Positions 1 through 10,217 of a DNA stretch of 64,000 nucleotides are shown here, piece by piece. Below the pieces are notes generated by a model, which had not been told where the DNA came from, did not search any database, and was given only the letters and a program-made list of their open reading frames with translations. The position numbers were made by a program, and so were the translations under genes. Source of the stretch: Brienomyrus brachyistius (taxonomy: Eukaryota > Chordata > Actinopteri > Osteoglossiformes > Mormyridae); NCBI RefSeq assembly GCF_023856365.1, contig NC_064542.1:13227863-13291862 (forward strand), in the 5' to 3' direction. Position 1 is the first letter of the stretch. Every line of letters starts with the position of its first letter.

Positions 1-1450
1 TGCAGGGGTGAGTCTAAAGCGGAGCATGGGGTGTACTCTGCTACGTCTGTTTTCTGCAGCAGGAAACATTGCGTCAAAGCGGAGGGCAAGCCTCAGTTCT
101 GAGCATGTTGATATGCTCACTTTTCTTCTTTGCAACCGCCACATGCTAATTTAAAGGCTTACACACACACTCATTCTCGTCACACTCACATTCACGTATA
201 CACACATGAACATGCACACACCATTCCTACCTCATCCAGGCGATACAATCCTGTCAGAACTTTTTTTATGCCTCGTATAAATGTACAAGAATACAGAGAG
301 TCATTTTAACTTATGCCTTAGTTTAAGATATTTCTATACCTTTTTCAGTAATTTTATTTGACATTATTTTATTTACTTTTGCACTTAAAAATGTGTTTTC
401 TTTAAAAAAAACAAATATGTACATAAATGCACTAAAAGGGTTTAGTTCTTTTGTCAGTTGTATGGAGTTCAATCATTAAAAATGTTCCTTAATAGGAAAC
501 ACAGAATGTCCCCCTGTTCATTTGTTGTTCATTTTAAGAGACCCGTGTTTTTTTGAATAGTTACTATTGCTCTCTAATAAGACAAAAGTATTTCTTATCT
601 GATTACTCGGTTAATCAATGGAACAATCGATAGATTACTCGATCGCTAAAATAATCGATAACTGCAGCCCTATGTAGTACCCAAATGAACCATGTAGATG
701 GTGCTCTTGCAAGACAAATGTTACCAGGGAGACTATGTATTTTCCTCACCATAGGCCAATGCAAATGGGCATTTTCTTCACATGGTCCTAGTAGTTTTTA
801 TTGTATTTTGAGAATTTTTCCCTGAGTAAGATTTTCCCCCATTCTTCCCGTAGTGTGTCATCAACCATTTTTAATAATATCCGTGAAGATGACTTGCATA
901 AACTAGTGAGCTTGGTGTTTCAGGACTGGAAAGCACACTGTGCATTACGCTGATTATGTGCAGTTGTTGGGTTAATGGGGTTAGATTTTGTGACGCTCAA
1001 TGTCCATTGTACTAACTTCATTAATGGCTACCTGCTTAATTTAGTGTTGCAAATGTGTAGTTTACTTCCATCAAGTACACACATCAATATAGCTGCCCAG
1101 CAGCGAAAGGTCTGCCTTTTGATTCTAAAGTGAAATGGCTGTATGGCAGCCAGTGAGGGATCTTGGTCTGCATCTGTGGCTTTTAACATAACACTGCTTT
1201 TCTATTGGCTCTTTGCTGGATGTACAATAACATGGCAATCGTAGTATTCACCATGGGATAACGTCACAGGAGAGACCCACAGGTCAGTCCTGTAAAGCAC
1301 TAGGGTCATTCTCCAAGCTGAACTGATTGCCAAGGTGGGATGCACATTTAAAAACAAGCAGAAAGGAAGAAAATAAAACTCCAAATGAAAAATATCTTCC
1401 TTTACTGTTCCATTAAAATATGGATTTGCCACCTGCTCATCTTGCAACTA
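1..1450. other. Non-genic flank
   Basis: No convincing exon is visible; open frames are short and lack recognisable protein. A CA-rich patch lies at about 160-230. Around 600-672 the sequence is built from repeated ATCGAT/GATTACTCG words ending in AACTGCAGCCCTA, a pattern seen at the ends of dispersed fish DNA repeats. I cannot name the family. Confidence 0.5.
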
Positions 1451-2178
1451 TTCATCCTGGTTGGGGTCATAGGAGACCTGGAGCCCATTCTAACACAAGG
1501 CTGAGGTTCATCCTGGTTGGGGTCATAGGAGACCCGGAGCCCATTCTAACACAAGGCTGAGGTTCATCCTGGTTGGGGTCATAGGAGACCTGGAGCCCAT
1601 TCTAACACAAGGCTGAGGTTCATCCTGGTTGGGGTCATAGGAGACCTGGAGCCCATTCTAATACAAGGCTGAGGTTCATCCTGGTTGGGGCCATAGGAGA
1701 CCCGGAGCCCATTCTAACACAAGGCTGAGGTTCATCCTGGTTGGGGTCATAGGAGACCCGGAGCCCATTCTAACACAAGGCTGAGGTTCATCCTGGTTGG
1801 GGTCATAGGAGACCTGGAGCCCATTCTAACACAAGGCTGAGGTTCATCCTGGTTGGGGTCATAGGAGACCCGAAGCCCATTCTAATACAAGGCTGAGGTT
1901 CATCCTGGTTGGGGCCATAGGAGACCCGGAGCCCATTCTAACACAAGGCTGAGGTTCATCCTGGTTGGGGTCATAGGAGACCCGGAGCCCATTCTAACAC
2001 AAGGCTGAGGTTCATCCTGGTTGGGGTGATAGGAAACCCGGAGCCCATTCTAACACAAGGCTGAGGCTCATCCTGGTTGGGGTCATAGGAGACCCAGAGC
2101 TCATTCTAACATAAGGCTGAGGTTCATCCTGGTTGGGGTCATAGGAGACCCGGAGCCCATTGTAACACAAGGCTGAGC
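1451..2178. repeat. 56-bp minisatellite, about 13 copies
   Basis: A unit beginning TTCATCCTGGTTGGGGTCAT recurs every 56 bp (first copies at 1451 and 1507) and ends near 2178. Copies differ by a few substitutions such as CCTGG/CCCGG, TAACAC/TAATAC and GGTC/GGCC, so the array is fairly young and homogenised. The sequence right after it (CTGTACTGGATAAATAGATGG) resembles the 3' tail of fish SINE-type repeats. The array may therefore have expanded from inside such an element; that origin is inferred. Confidence 0.95.
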
Positions 2179-2659
2179 GCCCATGTCCCTGTACTGGATA
2201 AATAGATGGAAGTAAATACTCTAAAATTCAGTCTAGACTTTTATTTAATGGGTAATGTATGGTCAAGTAATAATTTTTATATTTAATTACTGAAATCCAA
2301 AAAAAAAAAAAAAGTGTATCCGGTCTAGAGATACATGCTTATATTGAGCCGTTTAGATTGTGTCTGTGCACATGTAGACTCGTACATGCATCTCAGTGAA
2401 ATCTGCAACCTCTACTTCCCAGTAGGACTGGCTGAAGAATTGTTTTATCCATAAGGCCATGATAGTTAATTCTCAATCCTTGTCCTAGTGCCCATTGTAG
2501 GTATGTTTTGTATTAATTTGTTTTGAATTAACCTTAATTGTCGCATTAAATTGATTAAAGCATTTTCTAATATAAAATGATCAATCAAGCAGTATGTGTC
2601 AGTCAAATAGTGACGTGATTATAAGTAAAATGTTACATTTTACCCCCCCCCCCCCATCT

Positions 2660-3030
2660 GAATCTGGCTGGGAAATTGCTACATGCACCAAACTTGCACC
2701 AGATACTCATATTTACCCCTTATTTATGCTGTAGAAATTCCTTTAGGCTGGGCCATAATTAAAGGATTCTAGCTGGATGGGGGGAATTTTATAGCAGGCC
2801 ACCCTGCCACAGAATGCCCCCCCCCTGTGTACCTCTGACTAGAATCCTTTCCTTATGGTCCAGCCCAAAGTAATTTCTACAGCATAAATAAGGTGTAAAT
2901 ATGAGTAGCTGGTGCAAGTTTGGTGCATGTGGGGTTTTCCCAGCCACAGTTAGACAGGGGGGCATTCTGTGGCAGGGTGGCTTGCTACAAAATGGCCCCT
3001 CCCCAGCCAGAATCTTTTTCTTATGGCTGG
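2660..3030. repeat. Foldback (inverted) repeat with a duplicated inner block
   Basis: The left arm at about 2665-2750 (containing CATGCACCAAACTTGCACCA) is matched in reverse complement at about 2845-2945. A second block at about 2752-2822 (AGGATTCTAGCTGGATGGGG to the poly-C run) is matched in reverse complement at about 2955-3022. The arms are imperfect, so this is an old foldback or MITE-like insertion. A 13-base poly-C run (2643-2655) sits at its left edge. No transposase is visible. Confidence 0.75.
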
Positions 3031-3531
3031 ACGACTTGCAATAGGACTTCTTAGTTGTATTTCACACATGGGGTTTAGAGTGAGTGGTGAAATTTTGCTG
3101 ACTTTTGGTCTGTGGATCGAAGTCTGATCATTTCCAAGCGTGACAGTGCTGAGTATGAAGTTAAACGCCATATTATACCATACGACGACTGAATACAAGA
3201 GAATTTTCAGCAGAATGGATTCAACAAAGTATCAAAAATATCTTTCAACTAAATCAGTCCCTTCTTGCGACTGAAAGCGACTGTATTTGCACAGACGAGC
3301 ATTGTCGAGAAGAAAAGCATTACTGTAGCGTTTTAATGAAAAAGTTACCGTCACATTTGTGACGAATTACAGGAGGTTGTGAATGATACCTTAAAGTTCG
3401 AATGTAAAAAGGCATAATAAACAACTACTTTGAGTGAGTTTTTTTCAATCGGTTATGGCAAGAAAATGAATTTACACCGAGTGTGCGCTTCTGCTGCGCC
3501 GGAGTAGCGACTTTGCCTTTAAATGGAGCGA

Positions 3532-3740
3532 TGACGTCAGGGGAGGCAATTCGTGGCAGGGGGCAGTTTAGGGCACAACCCCGGCACCTGAAATTAGGAG
3601 AGTTGGGATTACGTTTTCAATTAAACTGAATTAGACGCCGAATTAGACGGAAAACCAGGATACAACGCGGCGCTTTTTCAAACTTCAGTCAGACGGGGTA
3701 GTCTGGGGATCTGAGTTTATACCAAAGTGACTTTTGGCAG
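3532..3740 (+). promoter_or_regulatory. Probable promoter and non-coding first exon of the first gene
   Basis: A perfect cAMP-response element, TGACGTCA, lies at 3532-3539 in a moderately GC-rich patch. Downstream, TTTTGGCAG|GTGAGCGG gives a strong donor after base 3740. A good acceptor, CTGTCCAGCAG, ends at 4594, just before the exon carrying the start codon. An untranslated first exon ending at 3740 and a ~850 bp intron are inferred. The transcription start is not determined. Confidence 0.45.
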
Positions 3741-4755
3741 GTGAGCGGCTGGTTATGCAGCGTGTAGACTTTTTCTGTTCGTGTTTTCCTCCTGTCCATA
3801 GTAATTACGAGAATAGCATGTTTTATCTATGGATAGTTTAATCTTAAATACGGCATTTAGGTTTGTTATTGGATTTGCAATCTTGATATCCGATAACGTA
3901 ACGAGTTTTGCGACATGAATGCGATTTCAGCACTATTTCTGTGTCATTTAACGGATTATCTAGTTTGCAAATAAGTGCACGCAGTCATGTGCGGCACTGA
4001 CATTTTTCGGATATCATCTTATGACCATGAAGACATCCTGGTCCCTCGAGTTGTTTCATGGTTACCAGAACGACAAAGTACAAAATTAGATGACGAGCAC
4101 TAATTTCGTTTTAAGTTCCCGTTTAAAGTAAAATAGAATGCGCGCTGATCCGTGCTGCAGAGGTATCCAGCCAAATCAGCAATTTTTGCGTTATAAAAAT
4201 AGTTGCGAGAAAACTGGTGGAAAAAAATAGCGAAAAACATTTTGTTAGTAATAATGTAATGCCTTTCTTAATGCCCTTGGGTTAATTACTGGTTGTTGTG
4301 TTAACAGATACGCAGTGCGTAGTAGATTAGCCTTGACTAACCAAACTAATAATTATTTTTAATATTGCTCATTTATCATTATTTCTTATAAATATTTGTA
4401 GTTCTAGGATAGTTTCATTAGTGCTGGCCGGGAAACTGGTGAGCTGACTGTCCTCGTGCGTGATCCAAAAGGGATTTTTCTTTTTACTATTTTTTTTTTT
4501 TAAACTTCCATGTACAAGGGAATATGGTAGTTTTTTGGTAAGAACAACATAAGAGCCATGAAGTGATCTACTCATTTCTGATTCTGTCCAGCAGGTTATT
4601 GTAAAGCGGAAGAAGCAGATAGCTGGTTGCTACCTTGCAGTTTTGTTACTTTAGTCCCCTTCAAAGGTGCCTGAAACACAAAAGGAACCTTGAAAATATT
4701 GTAGTGAAGCAGCCCCAACACTCTTGGACCGTAATTGAATGGAAACCGTACAATA

Positions 4756-7700
4756 ATGATTGAACAAAGTAACCCACTTAATTTACAGCAGTCGCCTAAC
4801 TTGGGAAACTATAAATCAGATCTGACTCAGAGGGAGGATGTGGGAGCAGGTGGGCTTGAAGCTTCTTGCGGTCGTCACATGTCCGATGTGATGGAGATGC
4901 CTCACCGATGTCAGGATACTTGTTCCAGCGCTGATGCCGCTACAACCGCGCCGTTTGGCAGCCAGTCAGTATCTACACTGGCTGAAGATACTTCATCTCA
5001 TCAGACAAGGGGATGTGAGGAGGCTGCAGTAGCTGTTCATGGTAAGAACTGGATACAACGGCCCCCCACACCAGATTTACTCCATCTGGGTGCAAGGGAC
5101 TGGGAAGTGACTGATGAGATAAACGGACTTTATCGAACATTCTTTAAGGAGGAGTGTGCTGCTGTGATTCATTGCATCCGCCAGTGTCCTTCGTGGGCAT
5201 CTGCACCAGGAACCTGTGCTAGTCTAGACTTCAGTAAAATTGAGACTGAGCCGTCTCCCCTGTGCGACTGGACCATGGAGTCTTCCCACTTGCAAGTGGA
5301 AGATGGGTCCTCTAAGTTGGGTCTGACTGTGCAGAAGGTACAGGGTATGGGCTGTACCATACCAAGCGTGGTGGAAGAAGGCAAAGAGGAGGAGTGGTAT
5401 CAGGAGTCAAGTGGAAGTTCTGTCTCCATCTGCAAGAGAACTTGGGTTTCCTGTGGTTCAAAAGATACCGCTTGTATAAAATCCAGCACAAATTCCTCTC
5501 CCGAGTGTAAACTTAACCATTTGAACACCCAGGGAAGTAAGAGAGAGACAGGTGATCAGGCAGTTTTCGTAGATTGCTTGGAAGAGGTTGGCTCTGAAAC
5601 GGAGCAGAAAGGTTCTTCCTCTTTGATAGATGGTGCCACAGCACGTGCACTTCGTCCAAACACCGTGGAGTCTGCGTCCAATTTGACTACAGATATCTTT
5701 GATCTAAATAGTTCTAAAGGAACTCACACAGTATCTGAATCAAGCATTTCAACCAATTCTGTGTCTGATTCTGGCCAAATGGAGGTGGAGTGCAAGAACA
5801 ATTTGACAGAATGCATCCCAGGGCCTAGATCTGCTGTAGAACTGACCCTCAACCAATTTTTAGGCAATGCATCAGAGCTCAAAGTAACTTTACAAGGTGA
5901 GAACCTGGCTAATCCTGAATTAACTGCAGGTCTCATAAGGCCCTGTGCTTCTCTAGCTGGGAATGAAACCATCCCTGTAATACTAGAATCCAAGGGTAAA
6001 GTTAATGAGCCCAAAGGAGACATAGCAGTGGAACCTGTAACGGGTATGAATTTGACAGCAACTACCATAGAGCCCGTTTTTGCTTTAGAATGTGGAGCAG
6101 AACCTGTCCTTGAGAAGGTGGAGTCTAAGGACAATCTATCTCAGCAATCATTAGGTGCGACCTGTCAGTCTGAGCATACCGTGGATGAGAAGGTCGTTCC
6201 TGTTTCTGACACAACGTATGACATCAGTGTGGAAGCTGGAAACACGGGGGGGATCAGCATGTGTAGCCTTGATGGCACATTAGACAAGGGTGTGTTTGTC
6301 ACATCCACACCACTCATCATGCCCAAATCCTTCAACTTTGCAAAAGTAGCACCACCCACTGCTTCCCACATAAAGAAAAAGTCTGACATTGGCAGTGTTG
6401 TCAAAGAGCCATCTGTTAACATGAGTAGTGCTGCTGGACCTAGCACTGACATTTGTGTCAACCTTCCCCCTCCGAGCAGGCTCAAGTGTCCCACCAAGGT
6501 CCTTCCCAAGCCCACCACATGGACACGAAGGCCTGGCAGAGAAGCCAGCTCCTCAAACATTGTATCAAACAAGAAGTCCCTACTCTCAACTTTAGGCCCC
6601 CCAACTAACCGCAAATCGCTGCAGCCTCCCCTAAAGTCCTCTGCTATCCCCCTGTGCCTGTCTGTAAGAGGCCCTTCATCGTCTGGGGTTAGCAGCCTTT
6701 GCCGGAAAATAGATCTGAACTCCAGGCACATGGCATCCACCAGTTCCCTGGAGGTATGCAGTCCTATGTGTGCAATTACTTCTCATAATACTGTTTCCTA
6801 TAAATATAGAACAAGTTAAAATGACTTTTGAGAAATGCTTAGAATAAACTTATGTTCTTGTTCCAAGTTGTTGTTCTTGTGCTACAGGGAAAAAAGCTAA
6901 TTTCCCCTGCTGGCACCAAGGTTGTAAGTTCTACCCTCCCCAAACACCTTCCATCTACTCTCGGCCCGCGCAGGTCGCAGTTGGGTTTAGTAAGTTCCAC
7001 AGGTGAGCCCTGTCTTAACTCTTCTGGCATTGGGTGTTTCACAGATGGGTAAAGTTTGGAAAAATGTTACCTTTCGTGTAAAACTTGTCGGCCAAACGTA
7101 GTTGAAAAAAAGTAAAGATCAAGTTGTAAAATTCTTTACATTCAAAGTTCTTACCTGAATTTTGAGTCTACTAACCAGCATACTAAGAATATTATGGGTA
7201 TTATAGCGTTGGAGAAAACATCCCAGCCTCCAACCCTATCCCAGAAGCAGCCCAGGGGAAACACAGATGATGCTCTTCCCATATCGAAGAGGAAGAAAAT
7301 TGGTATGAGAAATATTCATTCTGTGCATTGATTTATTTTGCATGTTTAGCCTGCCTGTTACTATCATTGCTTAGTTCTGCTATAACATTTATCACTGCAA
7401 ATGCGTTTCTTAGTTAAACTGAGATGCATCTTTTTTTTTTTTGCGCTTCACATATATTCACGTCAGGATTAAAATAAGTGCCACTGATATCAGGTGACTT
7501 AATGTCTGGCTGCAGGATGGGAGTTTGTTGTTGTCGTCTTTTTCTAATAAGCAGACACTCCGGGCTCAGACACTAGCAGCATGGCAGCGAAAGGTATGGC
7601 AGCAAGTACTTCTGTATTCAAGAGACCCGCGACTCGACAGACAAGCATGCAGCTGAAGAACCGAAAGACTGGTGAGGGGGGGTTGGTGGGAGAGTTTCTC

Positions 7701-10217
7701 TTTGATATGTTTAGTATGGCAAAAAAATTAAATTATGGTGGAGCCCTGTATAATTATATAGTTTTTTTTTCCACACTTAAACCCTTGTATAATTCACATA
7801 AATGGTGCAACTTGGTGCAAATGGTGTTCTCTTTGTCCAAAATGGAAGGAGCAAAGTAGTAATGCAAAATTTTAAAAATAAAAGCAGAGCAAAAGCATAG
7901 TTGCTAATTAGCAACTCGCACATTTGAAACCATGCAACTGAATGGTTTCAGCTATCAAAACCAAAACCATGTGATTCCTCTTACCAGTTTGTCATGCATT
8001 TTTATTGCAAGATCACACACGTATTTATTTTATCTTCCAAAAAATACAAGCAAATAGCCTGCTACCATTTTCAACTTGTGATTAATCATGATTAATCACA
8101 GCCTATTATGATTAACTGATTTTTTTAATTTTTTAATTATACACATATTAGTAGTGTCAATCAAAGGATGGATTTCTTAAATGAACAAAATTTCTCTCAA
8201 AGTTTTTTTTCCTGTCCGACCATAGGAGCCAGCAGAAAGTCTGGGACATTGATATCTAAGACTTCAGGTGAGATGATACCTGGAGTTTGTTTTTTATGTT
8301 TGTTTGTTTGGATTGGAGCTGAAGAGTATATTTCATTTACTGCCTTTGTAAGCACATCCGTTATTACATATTCAGTGAGTGTTTTTTTTTTTTTTTTTAC
8401 ATTTTCCAACATTACAAATTATTTTTTTCTACTGAATCCAGTGCTCTGTTTAACCCAAGTGTTTCATTGGTCTTAACATTTATGAAATTTCAAAATGCGC
8501 ACAGATCTCCAGTGCAAAACTTGCGGTGAATATGAGCAGTAGGCAATTGACGGTCTGGCATGTTTCCGCTGTACCTGCAGCAGATGCCAGCGCTTTAGCA
8601 AAGCCGTGTGAAACCGGCCCCCAGCTTTCCAAGGTGGAGACGGCGGCACGAAACGCAGGTATGATGGAGCCTCTCCGTCCTATTTTTGCTCTGCAAAGAC
8701 TGAAGTCGCTAAGACACTAGGAATGTTTAAAATGTCTTCCTGCCTCTCTCCACCAGAATGCGAGAACTGTGTGCGTTACCAACAAGAGATTGAACGTCTG
8801 CGAGCAGGTCGGATCTTTTTTTTTTTGTAAAAATACATTTTCGGATGCATTGCCATTTCCATTTTTGGATCCATAGTCACTTTCTTTATGAACAAGAAAA
8901 AATCTCAGGTCAAACTTTCCCCTACAGAACTACAGAAGCGAAACGCGGTGGAGTGATGGAGAAGGAAGTGGATTCTGTTCTTATAAAGGATCTCTCTAAC
9001 TGTTTTGCTAGGCTTGACAGGATTATGTTAAGCAACAAGCCACGCATATATGGTAAGAAATCGCACTGTGTTGGCAAAAGCACTCTCTTCCATTTTAACA
9101 ACTCTTATTGGTCTTTGGAGTAAAATCCATATCCTGTTTATCTGTTTTTTCCCTCCCCCTCAGCGATCTGTCTGCCTGACCTTCTGTTGTTCTACCTATT
9201 AAATATGATTTTAATAAAGATTCCTTGGGGAAAAAAATGTTTAATATTAAATCACTTGTCATATCTTTCATAAACGTCACTTTCTTTTCCCAAGAAAAAG
9301 AGGTCGTCCTTGATTTGCTAAATATCATGCATGTCGTATTAAAGAAAAAATTAAATGACTGAACTTTGCAAATGCATTAGATCATTTACGTGTCACGAGT
9401 TATTCCAGATTATCCACGAATTGCAACCACACAGTTGCCAGCATCAGAGGGGGTCCCAAGTAATCAGAGCCATGGTGAGAAGCCACATCTGTACCTGTAG
9501 AAGCTGTTTTCAGTGTAACTAGGAAGGTGTTTAGGCTTGAGAGATATTATCCTAGTGATGTGAAGTCTGAACAGGTGGTGGTGATTTGATGCAATAAAAA
9601 ATGAAAATATGAAAAACTAGTCAATAGAAGGACAAGACTCCAGGAGTCTCAAAACTAATTTTAAGGCTTGAGGTACATATTACTGAAGCAATTGTAAAAT
9701 ATCAAAATATTTCTGTTCATGTTGTCTTCCACAAATAGTGTATTTAAATCTACATCATGGCCTGGATTTCAGTAGGTGTCTCACTACAGCTGAACTGCTT
9801 GCGGTTCCTCACTTCAGGTTATTCTCATTTAATTAGCATACGCTATTACACTGAAAGGTGCCTTTTTATCAAGATACTATATGATATAAAATGCACTATA
9901 TTCAAGAATGGACGTATCACTACTAGTAAGGAAATCCACAAAACACTGAATTGAACAGTTTCTTCATATGGTGCAGTTTTCATTTAATTTGTTCCTTGTT
10001 TCGTTTTGGCATTCAAGGATTAAAAAGAAGCTTAACATTGAGAAACATGCTGATTTTTAATATTTCCTGCTGCAGTTTACACATTTTTACTTTTTTAATT
10101 TTGCGAAATTGACTAAATCAGTCATTTGGCCAGGGGTTACCAAACTTTTGCATATATCTATGTTTTTGCTTCTATCTTATAGCGAATTGTTCCAGTAAAA
10201 CAAGACTGTTACTCTAG
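4756..10217 (+). CDS. Unnamed multi-exon protein: Ser/Pro-rich, SxIP motif, short C-terminal coiled coil
   Basis: I do not recognise this protein. The first ATG after an in-frame TAA (4732-4734) is at 4756, with A at -3. Exons read as 4756-6753 (666 codons), 6888-7002, 7207-7302, 7588-7671, 8226-8267, 8581-8658 and 8757-8807. Every intron after 7002 is phase 1 and the small exons are multiples of three. The end has two readings. Acceptor 8928 gives a stop at 8954-8956 (830 aa). Acceptor 8936 opens exons 8936-9052, 9409-9474 and 10183-10217, with stop TAG at 10215-10217 (893 aa). The N-terminal two thirds is acidic and low complexity. The C-terminal third is basic and Ser/Pro-rich, with an EB1-type SxIP motif (SAIP, residues 629-632), a KRKK nuclear-signal-like cluster and a short heptad-like stretch (YQQEIERLRAE). 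A cytoskeletal or mitotic role is a guess. MTUS2 precedes SLC7A1-UBL3 in human, but the long MTUS coiled coil is missing. Confidence 0.65.
9213..9218 (+). terminator. Poly(A) signal for the short 3' end of the first gene
   Basis: AATAAA lies about 260 bases after the TGA at 8954-8956 and before the next candidate exon at 9409. It would end a transcript that stops in the exon starting at 8928. The longer splice form would have to run past it. Confidence 0.4.

Noticed and set aside
1451..2178. CRISPR-like repeat array
   Set aside because: Units are contiguous 56-bp copies without unique spacers, in vertebrate DNA; a minisatellite.
4735..4755. Extension of the first gene's frame to a TTG at 4735
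   Set aside because: The codon is TTG directly after an in-frame TAA; the first ATG is at 4756 with a suitable context.
6165..6740. 191-codon minus-strand frame
   Set aside because: It lies entirely under the large exon of the first gene and has no recognisable protein features; an antisense shadow.
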